From an uncultured Clostridium sp. (lineage in GTDB: Bacteria > Bacillota > Clostridia > Clostridiales > Clostridiaceae), in assembly GCA_903789665.1 (NCBI GenBank), contig CAIFEX010000011.1, positions 27,488 through 91,487 of the forward strand: a stretch of DNA of 64,000 nt. Reading direction: 5' to 3'. The notes under the pieces are model-generated. The model had not been told where the DNA came from, did no database searches, and saw only the letters and a program-made list of their open reading frames with translations. The translations under genes and the position numbers were made by a program. Below are positions 7,922 to 17,101 of the stretch, piece by piece; the first letter of the stretch is position 1, and every line of letters begins with the position of its first letter.

Positions 7922-8386
7922 ATGTTAAAAGGTAAAAAGGTAATTGCTATAGGAGATAGAGACGGAATACCAGGACAGGCTATTGAGGCCTGCGCCAAAT
8001 CGGCTGGAGCTGAAGTTATATTTTCTTCTACGGAATGTTTTGTTTGAACGGCTGCGGGAGCTATGGATCTGGAGATCCAACAGAGAGTTAAGGATTTAAC
8101 TGAAAAATATGGTGTGGAAAATATAGTTGTAATTTTAGGAGGATCGGAGGCGGAAGCGTCAGGTCTTTCAGCGGAAACGGTGAGTGCCGGAGATCCGACT
8201 TTTGCAGGGCCGCTTGCAGGGGTTGCGCTTGGATTGCCTGTTTATCATATTGTAGAGCCGGAAATGAAGGAAGAATTCGATGCACAGGTGTATGATGAAC
8301 AATGCGGTATGATGGAAATGGTTCTGGATGTAGATGAAATAAGAAAAGAAGTTAAGCAAATCAGGGATGAGTATTCAAAATACTAG
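7922..8386 (+). CDS. grdA: Glycine reductase selenoprotein A (GrdA)
   Basis: 154 codons including an in-frame UGA at 8045-8047 (codon 42) read as selenocysteine. The context [13 protein letters not shown] is the invariant GrdA active site, in which Cys and Sec form the selenenyl-sulfide that takes up the carboxymethyl group. Upstream residues begin [19 protein letters not shown]; downstream are [19 protein letters not shown] and [17 protein letters not shown] small hairpin starts 17 bases after the UGA (GGATCT at 8065-8070 with AGATCC at 8073-8078) and may serve as the SECIS. AAAGGA lies upstream of the ATG. Without recoding, the gene would look split, with an apparent ORF starting only at 8063. 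Confidence 0.95.
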
Positions 8387-8435
8387 AAAAATTCATGAAA
8401 GCTTTGCAAAACTTTGAAAGGAGATATGGGTTGAT

Positions 8436-9746
8436 ATGATTAGAGTTGTGCATTATATAAACCAGTTCTACGCCGGCATAGGAGGAGAGGAAAAGGCAAA
8501 TTACAAACCCGAGGTGAGAGATGGTTTCTTTGGACCGGGAATGGGACTAAACGGATTATTAAAAAAGCAAAAGGATAATGTGGAAATAGTTGCCACGGTT
8601 ATCTGCGGAGATTCTTATTTTAATGAAAATATAGATGATGCGAAAAATGAAATACTGGGCATGATTGAAAAGTATAAACCAGATTTATTTATAGCAGGAC
8701 CTGCTTTTAATGCAGGCAGATATGGCATGGCTTGCGGTGCAATTTCAAAGGAAGTTCAAGATAAATTGGGAATACCTGCAGTTACCGCCATGTACCCTGA
8801 AAACCCAGGTGCAGATCTGTTTAAAAAGTATTTGTATATAGTTGAAACTAAAAACAGTGCTGCAGGAATGAGAAAAGCTCTTCCCAAAATGGTGTCGCTG
8901 TCTTTAAAACTTGTTAAAGGTGAAAAGGTAGGTTCTCCCGAAGAAGAAGGATATATTGAAAGGGGTATAAGAAAAAATTGCTTCAGCAGTAAAAGAGGAT
9001 CTGAACGGGCGGTGGATATGCTTGTAAGCAAACTAAAGGGAGAAAATTTTGAAACGGAATTTAAAATGCCCGTATTTGATAAAGTGGATCCCAACCCACC
9101 TGTAGAAAATATCGCCGAGGCTAAAATCGCACTTGTTACTTCTGGAGGTATAGTTCCCAAGGGAAATCCTGATCATATAGAATCTTCCAGTGCTTCTAAA
9201 TTTGGAAAATACAGTATAGAGGGGGTTGAAAACTTGACTCCTGAAAATTTTCAAACAGCTCATGGGGGATATGATCCGACTTATGCCAATGAAGATCCTG
9301 ACAGGGTACTGCCTGTGGATGTTTTGAGAAAGATGGAGAAAGAGGGTAAGGTAGGCTCTTTGCACAATTATTATTATGCAACTGTAGGTAATGGTACGGC
9401 GGTAGCCTCGGCTAAGAAATTTGCCGGAACTATAGTTAAAGAGCTTGTGGCCGATGGAGTTGATGCAGTTATATTGACCTCTACCTGAGGAACTTGTACT
9501 CGTTGCGGTGCAACGATGGTAAAAGAAATAGAAAGAGGCGGACTTCCTGTTGTCCATATGTGTACTGTAGTTCCAATATCGCTGACAGTTGGGGCAAATA
9601 GAATAATACCTACTGTAGCCATACCTCATCCGCTTGGAAATCCGGCTTTGGATGAGGAAGGAGAATTTAAATTGAGATATGGACTGGTTGAAAGGGCATT
9701 AAAGGCTCTCTCGACTAAGGTGGAAGGGCAGAAAGTTTTTGAGTAG
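8436..9746 (+). CDS. grdB: Glycine reductase selenoprotein B subunit (GrdB)
   Basis: 436 residues with an in-frame UGA at 9486-9488 (codon 351) read as selenocysteine in the motif LTST-U-GTCTRCGATM. This is the substrate-specific subunit of protein B, which with processed GrdE activates glycine. Family blocks: MIRVVHYINQFYAGIGGEE at the start, ATVICGDSYFNEN near 50, GPAFNAGRYGMACG near 88, TSGGIVPKGNPDHIES near 233, and VVHMCTVVPISLTVGANRI after the Sec. A 6-bp stem (CGTTGC/GCAACG, loop GGT, 9501-9515) begins 12 bases after the UGA, a good bacterial SECIS position. Sarcosine (GrdF) and betaine (GrdH) homologues are similar, so glycine specificity rests on the operon and its riboswitch. Confidence 0.93.
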
Positions 9747-9758
9747 GATTGTATAAAT

Positions 9759-9800
9759 ACTGGGGGGAATTGAAAATATTTGATTTTCAAGTCCTCCAGT
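9759..9800 (+). terminator. Strong intra-operon hairpin between grdB and grdC
   Basis: An imperfect stem of about 18 bp pairs ACTGGGGGG plus TTGAAAAT with ATTTTCAA plus TCCTCCAGT around a short loop. Only TTTCT follows, so termination would be inefficient. It may set the ratio of upstream to downstream subunits or protect mRNA ends. Confidence 0.45.
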
Positions 9801-9827
9801 TTCTAAAAAATGAATGGAGGTTTTAAG

Positions 9828-11363
9828 ATGGATTTTCCTGTTGTTAAAAAGGCTTCTTATGTTTTAATTGATGTGCCGGACATGGTATTACATAATGGTA
9901 CTACCCAGAGTTTGGAAAAAAAGACAAATCCCAGTTCAAATTATCTAAAGAAGATAGGAGATCATTTGAGATCTTTTGAAGATGTGATATCTTATGCACC
10001 TAATCAGACTTATATAGGGAATATGACACCTGAGAGTTTGTCTGAAATGAAAAGGCCATGGTATTTAAACAGGGTAGAGGGAGCCAGCAGATTTGGAAAG
10101 TTTGGAGAAATCATGTGTGAGGATGAATTTTACGGGCTGCTTAAAATATCCGATGTATTTGATTTGGTGATTTTGGAAAAAAATTTTACAAAGTCCGTAA
10201 AAAAAAGCTTTGAAAAGCACCCCATTTTAAAAAGTAAAATAGGTGACTTAAAAGAGGGGGAGGATATAAAAAATATAGAGAAACTCATAGATGATGGAAC
10301 AGGAGAAGGGCTTTATAAAAATGACAAGCTTGTAGGGTGTGTGAGGAGGGCCCATGAATTTGATCCAAACCTTTCGGCACATACCATGATTGAAAACTTG
10401 TCCGTAAAGGCATCAGGTGTTCTGGCTCTGATGCACCTTGTGGAAGATTACCAGCTGGATGTCAATCAAATTGACTATTTAATAGAGTGTTCGGAAGAAG
10501 CTGTAGGGGATATGAACCAGAGGGGAGGAGGAAATATTGCAAAAGCCTGTGGTGAAATAGCGGGAATAAAAGGTGCCACTGGAGTTGACATGAGGGGCTT
10601 TTGTGCAGGACCCACGCATGCGCTCATCACAGCTGCAGCTCTTGTACAATCAGGTGTATATAAGAATGTGGTGGTGTTTGCAGGGGGATGTACTGCCAAA
10701 CTTGGGATGAATGGAAGAGATCACGTAAAAAAGAACATACCTATCTTGGAAGATTGCCTTGGCGGTTTTGCAGTTCTTGTGTCGGAGAACGATGGAGTGA
10801 GCCCCGTACTTAGAACCGATATAGTTGGCAGACATACGATAGCTCATGGTGCTGCACCCCAGGCTGTGATACAGGCACTTGTACTCGATCCCCTTGCTAA
10901 AAGCGGGATGAAAATCACAGATGTGGATAAGTTTGCGCCGGAAATGCAGATACCGGATATAACAGAACCGGCGGGTGCAGGTGATGTGCCTACTCAAAAT
11001 TATAAGATGATAGGGGCTCTGGCAGTCAAAAACGGGCAAATTGAAAGAAAACAGCTGCCCTTATTTGTTAAAAAGCACGGTTATCCCGGATTTGCACCCA
11101 CTCAGGGACACATACCATCCGGTGTTCCCATTATTGGACACGGCATAGAACATATAATGAGTGGAAAATTGAACAATTTTATGGTAATAGGAAAAGGAAG
11201 CCTGTTTTTAGGAAGAATGACCAATCTGTTTGACGGGGTATCCATACTTGTGGAGAAAAACAGCGGTAGAAAAGAAAGTGACAGTGAAGTATCCAAGGAT
11301 GAAATAAAGAAAATCATAGCACAGGAGATAAGAAAGTTCGCCCAGCATCTAATAGACGGTTAA
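9828..11363 (+). CDS. grdC: Glycine reductase protein C beta subunit (GrdC)
   Basis: 511 residues. Protein C takes the carboxymethyl group from GrdA selenium as a thioester and releases acetyl phosphate. GrdC resembles FabH/PlsX-type acyl enzymes: the thiolase-like block with GFCAGPTHALITAA near residue 265, FAGGCTAKLGMNGRDH near 290, and HGIEHIMSGK toward the C-terminus. The ATG at 9828 is preferred over that at 9810, since GGAGG sits at 9815-9819 between them. It follows grdB across an 81-base gap holding a hairpin and precedes grdD by 26 bases. Size is normal for the family. Confidence 0.93.
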   Translation: MDFPVVKKASYVLIDVPDMVLHNGTTQSLEKKTNPSSNYLKKIGDHLRSFEDVISYAPNQTYIGNMTPESLSEMKRPWYLNRVEGASRFGKFGEIMCEDEFYGLLKISDVFDLVILEKNFTKSVKKSFEKHPILKSKIGDLKEGEDIKNIEKLIDDGTGEGLYKNDKLVGCVRRAHEFDPNLSAHTMIENLSVKASGVLALMHLVEDYQLDVNQIDYLIECSEEAVGDMNQRGGGNIAKACGEIAGIKGATGVDMRGFCAGPTHALITAAALVQSGVYKNVVVFAGGCTAKLGMNGRDHVKKNIPILEDCLGGFAVLVSENDGVSPVLRTDIVGRHTIAHGAAPQAVIQALVLDPLAKSGMKITDVDKFAPEMQIPDITEPAGAGDVPTQNYKMIGALAVKNGQIERKQLPLFVKKHGYPGFAPTQGHIPSGVPIIGHGIEHIMSGKLNNFMVIGKGSLFLGRMTNLFDGVSILVEKNSGRKESDSEVSKDEIKKIIAQEIRKFAQHLIDG

Positions 11364-11389
11364 ATTTTTTGATATGAAGGAGGGGAATT

Positions 11390-12529
11390 ATGGATAGGAC
11401 AAGGAAATTGATTGCAGAAGCGTTTGAGGATATAGCAGATGGTATAGAAACCGGAAGTTTTAAGAAAAGACTCAGGATAGGGCTTACGATTTATGGTTCG
11501 GAACACGGAGTAGAAGAGATGATAAAGGCTGCACAGTTAGCTAAAAATAAATACGGCGATTTTGACGTAGTTCTTATAGGACCTGATGTAAACTGCGGTT
11601 TTGAAACTGTTGAAGTGCAGGATGCGGAAGAGGGCCATAAAAAAATGATAGATCTTCTTGATAAGAGAAAAATAGACGGGTGTGTGACACAGCATTTTGA
11701 TTTTCCCATAGGGGTTTCAACAGTAGGTATGCTTGTTGCTCCCGGCAGCGGCAAAAATATGGTTCTTTCGACTACTACAGGCACTATGTCTACAAATAGA
11801 GTGGAGGGCATGGTTAAAAATTCTATAGCCGGTATTGCCGCCGCAAAGTCCGTAGGTATAGATAATCCTTCAGTTGGAATTTTGAATGTAGACGGGGCCA
11901 GAGGTACACTTAGGGCGCTTAAAGAACTGCAGAGCAAAGGTTACAAAATAAATTTTGCGCAATCTCTGAGAAAAAATGGAGAGGTATTGATGCGTGGAAA
12001 TGATCTTCTTTCAGGTACCCCGGATGTCATGGTCTGTGATTCGCTTACAGGGAATATACTTATAAAGATATTCTCAGCTTATACCACTGGAGGAGATTAT
12101 GAGACCCTCGGATATGGATATGGCCCTGGTATAGGGGAAAATTATGACAAGCTCGTAAATATAGTATCCAGGGCATCGGGGGCGCCTCTTATCTGTGAAG
12201 CACTTAAATACTGTGCGGTATGTGCTGAAAATGATGTTCTCAAGGTGGCAAAAAGTGAATTCCAACGTGCAAGAAATGCCGGACTGGAAGAGATATTGAA
12301 CAGGGAGAGACCCTCAGAATCAGGAGAGATAAAGATACCGCCTAAGGAAGTAGTGACTTATGCAATACCGGGAATAGATATATTGGAGCTGGACAGTGCC
12401 TGCAGGGCATTGTGGAAAGATGGGATATATTCTGAAAGCGGCATGGGATGTACAGGTCCGGTGATCTTAGTTAATTCTGAAAAAGGTTCACAGGCTGTGG
12501 AAGTTTTGAAAAAGGCCGGATACAAATAA
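11390..12529 (+). CDS. grdD: Glycine reductase protein C alpha subunit (GrdD)
   Basis: 379 residues, PlsX-like fold. GrdD carries out the phosphorolysis half of protein C, giving acetyl phosphate, which acetate kinase can turn into ATP. Blocks seen: RIGLTIYGSEHGVEEM near residue 30, HFDFPIGVSTVGMLVAPGSGKN near 100, GILNVDGARGTLRAL near 160, and a C-terminal SGMGCTGPVILVN with a conserved cysteine. A clear GAAGGAGGGG ribosome binding site precedes the ATG. It is the last gene of the riboswitch-controlled operon; its stop codon lies inside the terminator stem. Confidence 0.93.
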   Translation: MDRTRKLIAEAFEDIADGIETGSFKKRLRIGLTIYGSEHGVEEMIKAAQLAKNKYGDFDVVLIGPDVNCGFETVEVQDAEEGHKKMIDLLDKRKIDGCVTQHFDFPIGVSTVGMLVAPGSGKNMVLSTTTGTMSTNRVEGMVKNSIAGIAAAKSVGIDNPSVGILNVDGARGTLRALKELQSKGYKINFAQSLRKNGEVLMRGNDLLSGTPDVMVCDSLTGNILIKIFSAYTTGGDYETLGYGYGPGIGENYDKLVNIVSRASGAPLICEALKYCAVCAENDVLKVAKSEFQRARNAGLEEILNRERPSESGEIKIPPKEVVTYAIPGIDILELDSACRALWKDGIYSESGMGCTGPVILVNSEKGSQAVEVLKKAGYK

Positions 12530-12554
12530 GAGGGATAAAACAGCCCTCTTATTT
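12524..12554. terminator. Bidirectional terminator overlapping both stop codons
   Basis: AAATAAGAGGG (12524-12534) pairs perfectly with CCCTCTTATTT (12544-12554), loop 9 bases. The grdD stop (12527-12529) and the stop of the converging iadA gene (12549-12551) are both in the stem. Confidence 0.8.
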
Positions 12555-13715
12555 ATTTTCAAAAGTTCCGTATACTGTGGGTTTGTAGTTTTGCACCATG
12601 ATTTTTCCCCTGCTTACGACAGTGTTGATATTTAGTTTATCGTCCAGTAAGATCAAATCCGCGTCACAGCCTTCAGCTATTTTACCCTTGCCTGGAAACT
12701 TGAGAAATCTGGCCGGAGAGGCGGTGAGGGGAATAAGCGCCAATTCCATGGGAACGCCGCTTTCAATGGATTCCCTTATGGAATCCATGTCAGTGGAAGG
12801 CATCCCTCTGGTCAATTTGGTCAGCTTTCCGTTTTTATCAAAAAAAGGCATACTTCCCCCTGCGTCAGAGCTCATGGTTATGTGATATGGAGAAATGTTT
12901 TCCTTTAATATAGATTGATATAATTGTGATGAGCTCACAGCATCATCACCTTCATTCTTAATTCCTGTGGTTATGTCGATGAAACCTCCCATTTTTAGAT
13001 ATTCTATGCATTGACCGGACAATAGTTTGTTCCTGTTTAGATGTGTGGGAAGCAGGTTCTCAAATGGCATATCTGAATCCTCCACTATGTCAAATACAGG
13101 AGTGAGCCCTTTTTTTCCGTCTCCCATGTGCATGTGGAGTACCCCGCATTTGCCCGAAATAAGGCCGCCCACCCTGGTTTCACAGGCCAAGTGTATCAGA
13201 TCTTCATCAGACGGATGGCTTCCCCTGTGATCCGAAACGGCTATTTCGCCGGCACCTATTATTTTATCTATAGTGACAATGTCACTTCTGACACTGTTTG
13301 TAAGGGTTCTTGTCGGGACATCATAGCATCCCGTCCAGCAGTATGTGGTTATTCCTTCAGACTGGAGGGCCTTTGCCTTTGCCAGCAGGCCGCCCATATT
13401 TCTTGTAATCCCGTCCGTACCTAAAAGGCCGACACATGTGGTAACACCATTTGATGTTAGATCAGTGAGATTCAATTCCGGTGTCCTGTTTTTGAAGCCT
13501 CCTTCTCCACCTCCGCCATTTATATGTACGTGAAGATCTATTAGTCCGGGAACAGCCTTTAATCCAGTACCATCCAGTATTTTCACCTCCGGAAAATTTC
13601 TGCTTGGGATGCTTATACTTTTGGATATATATGCTATTTTGTCGAAACATATAAATATGTTTTTTTTACCTAGAAATTCAGGATCAAATACATCTACATT
13701 TTTTATCAAGAGCAT
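12549..13715 (-). CDS. iadA: Isoaspartyl dipeptidase (beta-aspartyl peptidase)
   Basis: 388 residues of the amidohydrolase superfamily. IadA hydrolyses beta-aspartyl dipeptides that arise from damaged asparagine and aspartate residues. Metal ligands are visible: HVHINGGGGE near residue 62, a conserved YCWTGCYDVP region near 120 and SDHRGSHP near 158, LHMHMGDG near 192, LPTHLNRN near 222, and SSDAGGSMP near 280 (catalytic Asp). The GGGGEGG signature after HxH is typical of the type. GGGAGGTGT precedes the ATG by about 8 bases. It is probably cotranscribed after birA, which lies 46 bases upstream. Confidence 0.88.
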   Translation of the reverse strand: MLLIKNVDVFDPEFLGKKNIFICFDKIAYISKSISIPSRNFPEVKILDGTGLKAVPGLIDLHVHINGGGGEGGFKNRTPELNLTDLTSNGVTTCVGLLGTDGITRNMGGLLAKAKALQSEGITTYCWTGCYDVPTRTLTNSVRSDIVTIDKIIGAGEIAVSDHRGSHPSDEDLIHLACETRVGGLISGKCGVLHMHMGDGKKGLTPVFDIVEDSDMPFENLLPTHLNRNKLLSGQCIEYLKMGGFIDITTGIKNEGDDAVSSSQLYQSILKENISPYHITMSSDAGGSMPFFDKNGKLTKLTRGMPSTDMDSIRESIESGVPMELALIPLTASPARFLKFPGKGKIAEGCDADLILLDDKLNINTVVSRGKIMVQNYKPTVYGTFENK

Positions 13716-13761
13716 AGTGTTTTACACCTCCCTGAAGTTATTTTATGTTATAATCCAGATT

Positions 13762-14751
13762 TTATTTAATATATTCATTTAATCCTCTTATGGAGATTTC
13801 TCCGGATATGAGCCTTTCACGGGAATCGTCTTCATATTGTACCAATAATTTTCCTTCCTTATCCAGATCAAGAACTTTTGCACGTCTTTCACCGGTATTT
13901 TTGATTACCTTTATGTCTTTACCGATTACGGCAGAGTTGTCTTTGCAAATTTTTATGGAAAGGTCAATTTTTCCCTCTTCACGGAATTCTTTATATAGAC
14001 GTTCAAATTTATTTAAAAATGTGCCTACCAGTGCTTTCCTGTTTATGCTGTTTTTTGTCTCTATCTTGATAGAAGTTGCCTTATCGAGTAAATCTCTTGA
14101 AAAATCATCTTTATCTAGGTTGGCATTTATCCCTACACCTACAATTATGTAATTTACTCTGTTTAATTCACCGCTCATTTCCGTCAAAATTCCGCAGACT
14201 TTTTTACCATTGACTATTATGTCATTGGGCCATTTTACTGTGGAATTTATGTTGAATTTCCTGAAGCTCTCTATCATGGCGGCAGCTGCTATCTGGGTCG
14301 TCTTGGAAGCTTCCATGGGATTTATATTCGGCCTTAGTATCAGGGACATCGATATTCCCTTATATTTCGGGGAACACCAGGATCGTCCCAATCTGCCTTT
14401 ACCGCCTACCTGTTCTTCAGATATTACAACGGCTCCATCGTCTTCGCCTTTTTCAGATAAATCCTTTGCCATGTCATTTGTTGAAGTTATGCTTTCAAAA
14501 TGTATGATTTTTCTTCCTATATAGTTTGTATTTAAATACGGATTGATTTCTTCAAAAGTGAGTATATCTGGGGAACTTATCAATTTATATCCCTTTTTAG
14601 AAGAGGAATCTATCCTGTAGCCTTCCTCTTTTAAGGATTTTATATATTTCCATATGGAGGTACGGCTCACTCCTAATTTTTCACTTATCAGCTGTCCGGA
14701 TAAGAATTTTGAATTGTCTTCTTTCAGTAAATGAAGAACTTTATATTTCAT
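13762..14751 (-). CDS. birA: Bifunctional biotin operon repressor / biotin-protein ligase
   Basis: 329 residues. The N-terminal winged helix (1-60, SGQLISEKLGVSRTSIWKYI) binds DNA, and the central domain activates biotin with ATP and transfers it to carboxylase carrier proteins. The ligase signatures are GGKGRLGRSWCSPKYKGI near 117 and TVKWPNDIIVNGKKVCGIL near 177; a C-terminal SH3-like domain follows. The ATG at 14751 has AAAGGTGGG about 8 bases upstream; a GTG four codons earlier overlaps that site. It probably heads a two-gene unit with iadA. Confidence 0.9.
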   Translation of the reverse strand: MKYKVLHLLKEDNSKFLSGQLISEKLGVSRTSIWKYIKSLKEEGYRIDSSSKKGYKLISSPDILTFEEINPYLNTNYIGRKIIHFESITSTNDMAKDLSEKGEDDGAVVISEEQVGGKGRLGRSWCSPKYKGISMSLILRPNINPMEASKTTQIAAAAMIESFRKFNINSTVKWPNDIIVNGKKVCGILTEMSGELNRVNYIIVGVGINANLDKDDFSRDLLDKATSIKIETKNSINRKALVGTFLNKFERLYKEFREEGKIDLSIKICKDNSAVIGKDIKVIKNTGERRAKVLDLDKEGKLLVQYEDDSRERLISGEISIRGLNEYIK

Positions 14752-14854
14752 GTAAAAACCCACCTTTTATTTATTATTTAATAATATTATAACATAGTTT
14801 ACACACCTAAACCCCACATATTGCAGTATGATACTTCTAGCATTCCAGGTTTAA

Positions 14855-14921
14855 ATCTTTATACAATCTTTATATATTATCCTAAATCTTAATCTAAAAT
14901 TTATACAAATGATGCTATATT
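14855..14921 (+). promoter_or_regulatory. Promoter region of the permease gene with KdpE-like direct repeats
   Basis: ATCTTTATA occurs twice, at 14855-14863 and 14866-14874, an 11-base period as expected for OmpR-family regulators such as KdpE. Just downstream, 14886-14917 matches 24 of 32 positions with the region in front of the kdp operon (42903-42934): ATCTTAA, then AAA, TTTATAC and TGATG at identical spacing. A -10 like TATATT is at 14916-14921 and no good -35 exists, which fits an activated promoter. Confidence 0.55.
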
Positions 14922-14968
14922 TTAATGAAGGCAGTTGAATAAGTATTTTTAAATTAGAGGTGTAAGAG

Positions 14969-16819
14969 ATGAGCTTAGGATCAGGAAAATTTTTGAATAG
15001 GTTAATGGGGAAAAGTTTGAAAACAGAAGAATTGAAAAGTGAGAAACTCAGCGTATTCTGGGGACTGCCAATAATGTCCAGCGATGCTATTTCATCGGTG
15101 GCTTATGCAGGAGAGGAAATATTGTGGGTACTGGTTCCGGTAATTGGATTGATGTCCTATAGATATATGTTGTACGCTTCCATACTCATTGTACTTTTGA
15201 TGTTTATGCTGACATTTTCATATAGACAGACTATAGATGCCTACCCTTCAGGAGGGGGTTCCTATATCGTAGCCAAGGATAACCTGGGTACTACTGCAGG
15301 GCTTGTAGCTGGTGCCTCCCTGACTATAGACTATGTATTGACTGTGGCTGTGAGTTCCTGCGCTGGTACTGCAGCCATTACTTCCGCGGTGCCTTCTTTA
15401 CTTCCGTATAAAGTGGGTATAACACTGCTGCTTATAGTATTGCTTGTTATAGGGAATCTTAGGGGAGTTAGGGAATCCTCAAAATTATTTGGAATTCCGA
15501 CCTACCTTTTTATAGCTTCAGTATTATTTATGATTGTTTGGGGGCTTATTAAAGTATATTTTATAGGCTACAAACCTGCACCTGTTTTTAAGATACCTGA
15601 AGCTTCGGGAAGTATAACCATTTTTCTTTTTTTGAAAGCTTTTGCAAGTGGATGTACGGCCTTGACAGGTATAGAGGCTGTTAGCAACGGTGTGCCCAAT
15701 TTCAAGGAGCCTTCCCAGAAACATGCGAAAATGGTATTGGCACTTTTAGCCCTTGTTGTATTGCTGGTATTTGGAGGGCTTTCCTATTTGGCCACCCTTT
15801 ATCATGCTGTTCCAAATTCACAGGAGACTGTGGTTGCACAGATTTCACAACAGATATTCAATAAAAATATCATGTTTTATGTTATTCAGGCAACTACTGC
15901 TTTAATATTGGTTTTAGCCGGAAACACCGCTTTTGCTGGACTTCCACAGCTGTTGGCGTTTATGGCCAAGGACGGTTATGCTCCAAGACAATTTGCAAAA
16001 AGAGGGAGAAGGCTCAATTATTCCAATGGAATAATTATACTGGGATTTTTATCCTGCATGCTGGTTGTGATTTTTAAGGGAAGCACACATTATCTGATGC
16101 CCCTTTATGCGGTAGGTGTGTTTGTATCATTTACACTGTCCCAGGCGGGCATGTTTAAAAGATGGGTGAAAAATAAAGGCTTTGCCTGGAGACATAAAGC
16201 CTTTATAAATGGATTAGGTGCCTCTATGACTTTTGTCACTGCAGTTGTAATAGGTATTACTAAATTTATTCATGGGGCCTGGGTGGTTTTTATACTGGTA
16301 CCATTTGTGGTCTATATTATGAAAAGAATAGAATTGCACTACGCTGAAGCTGCAAGGGAGCTGAAACTTCCGATGGATCAGAAACCTAAAAAAATAGATT
16401 TTACCTCACAGAAGAGGTACGTGATAGTGCCCATAGATACTCTCAACAAATCTTTTTTGAAGGCACTGAATTATGCCAGGACCATATCGGACAATATAAT
16501 AATATTCCACGTTTCCATTGATGATGATGCTACCAAAAAGCTTTTGAACAAATGGAACCAGTATAATGTGGACATACCCATAATAGTGAAAAAGTCGCCT
16601 TACAGGAGTATAGTAGGTCCTCTGGTCAAATTTATAGAATCAGAGGAATATGCTGCGGGGCCGGATGATACAGTAACGGTGGTTATGCCTCAATTTGTAG
16701 TTACCAGGTGGTGGGGAAACATATTGCATAACCAGACTTCGCTGTTCATTAAAACTGTGCTGCTAAAGAGAAGAAATATAGCTATAGTTACAGTGCCGTA
16801 TATAATAAATGAAAGGTAG
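14969..16819 (+). CDS. APC-superfamily permease, KimA-like (probable K+ importer)
   Basis: 616 residues with about 12 membrane segments (roughly 30-450) and a cytosolic C-terminal domain of about 150 residues. The N-terminal SVFWGLPIMSSDAISSVAYAGEEIL and the SYRQTIDAYPSGGGSYIVAKDNLG block are characteristic of the amino-acid permease-like group that includes the B. subtilis potassium-proton symporter KimA (about 607 residues). The C-terminal domain has a universal-stress-like pattern, also as in KimA. AGAGGTGTAAGAG precedes the ATG. No c-di-AMP riboswitch is seen upstream, but a sequence shared with the kdp promoter is. Amino acid transport remains an alternative; the shared element favours potassium. 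Confidence 0.65.
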   Translation: MSLGSGKFLNRLMGKSLKTEELKSEKLSVFWGLPIMSSDAISSVAYAGEEILWVLVPVIGLMSYRYMLYASILIVLLMFMLTFSYRQTIDAYPSGGGSYIVAKDNLGTTAGLVAGASLTIDYVLTVAVSSCAGTAAITSAVPSLLPYKVGITLLLIVLLVIGNLRGVRESSKLFGIPTYLFIASVLFMIVWGLIKVYFIGYKPAPVFKIPEASGSITIFLFLKAFASGCTALTGIEAVSNGVPNFKEPSQKHAKMVLALLALVVLLVFGGLSYLATLYHAVPNSQETVVAQISQQIFNKNIMFYVIQATTALILVLAGNTAFAGLPQLLAFMAKDGYAPRQFAKRGRRLNYSNGIIILGFLSCMLVVIFKGSTHYLMPLYAVGVFVSFTLSQAGMFKRWVKNKGFAWRHKAFINGLGASMTFVTAVVIGITKFIHGAWVVFILVPFVVYIMKRIELHYAEAARELKLPMDQKPKKIDFTSQKRYVIVPIDTLNKSFLKALNYARTISDNIIIFHVSIDDDATKKLLNKWNQYNVDIPIIVKKSPYRSIVGPLVKFIESEEYAAGPDDTVTVVMPQFVVTRWWGNILHNQTSLFIKTVLLKRRNIAIVTVPYIINER

Positions 16820-16850
16820 CTGCATTAATTCAATATAGAAGATAAATTTA

Positions 16851-16890
16851 AAAAGAGCACTTACTCAGATGGAGTAGGTGCTCTTTTATG
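16851..16890 (+). terminator. Intrinsic terminator after the KimA-like gene
   Basis: A 16-bp stem (16851-16866 with 16872-16887, one G-T pair) closes a 5-base loop and ends in TTTT. Confidence 0.85.
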
Positions 16891-16895
16891 TTTGT

Positions 16896-16941
16896 TTTCA
16901 TTAATGAAATTGCAGGTAACAGGTTTATTTTATTAATGAAA
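16896..16941 (+). promoter_or_regulatory. Paired palindromes, candidate upstream activator sites
   Basis: TTTCATTAATGAAA at 16896-16909 is a perfect palindrome. A one-mismatch copy (TTTTATTAATGAAA) lies at 16928-16941, exactly 32 bases (about three helical turns) away. A third half-site TTTCAT is at 16962-16967. They are about 100-150 bases upstream of the sigma-54 promoter, the usual enhancer distance. Confidence 0.6.
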
Positions 16942-17040
16942 AGTTATTTATTGAATTGAGGTTTCATTTTATATATACGTATCTGATGTATATGGGTTGT
17001 TAGCATGGATTTGATTCAAAATATGATTATAATATTATTT

Positions 17041-17057
17041 TTGGCATCATATTTGCT
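17041..17057 (+). promoter_or_regulatory. Sigma-54 (-24/-12) promoter
   Basis: TTGGCATCATATTTGCT matches the sigma-54 consensus (TGGCAC, spacer, TTGCW) with GG at 17043-17044 and GC at 17055-17056, 12 bases apart as required. The first gene starts 45 bases downstream, and a sigma-54 activator gene ends the cluster. Confidence 0.82.
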
Positions 17058-17101
17058 ATTACATATAAACGTTAATATATTTTTAAATTGGGGGGATCAA
17101 A

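Noticed and set aside
8045..8047. In-frame TGA in grdA suggesting a broken gene
   Set aside because: The context CFV-U-TAAGAMD is the invariant selenocysteine site of GrdA; the gene is intact.
9486..9488. In-frame TGA in grdB suggesting a split gene
   Set aside because: LTST-U-GTCTRCGATM is the known selenocysteine site of GrdB, followed by a SECIS-like hairpin.
14764..14968. c-di-AMP (ydaO) riboswitch before the KimA-like gene
   Set aside because: The leader is only about 200 bases and AT-rich, and lacks the conserved ydaO segments; KdpE-like repeats explain it better.
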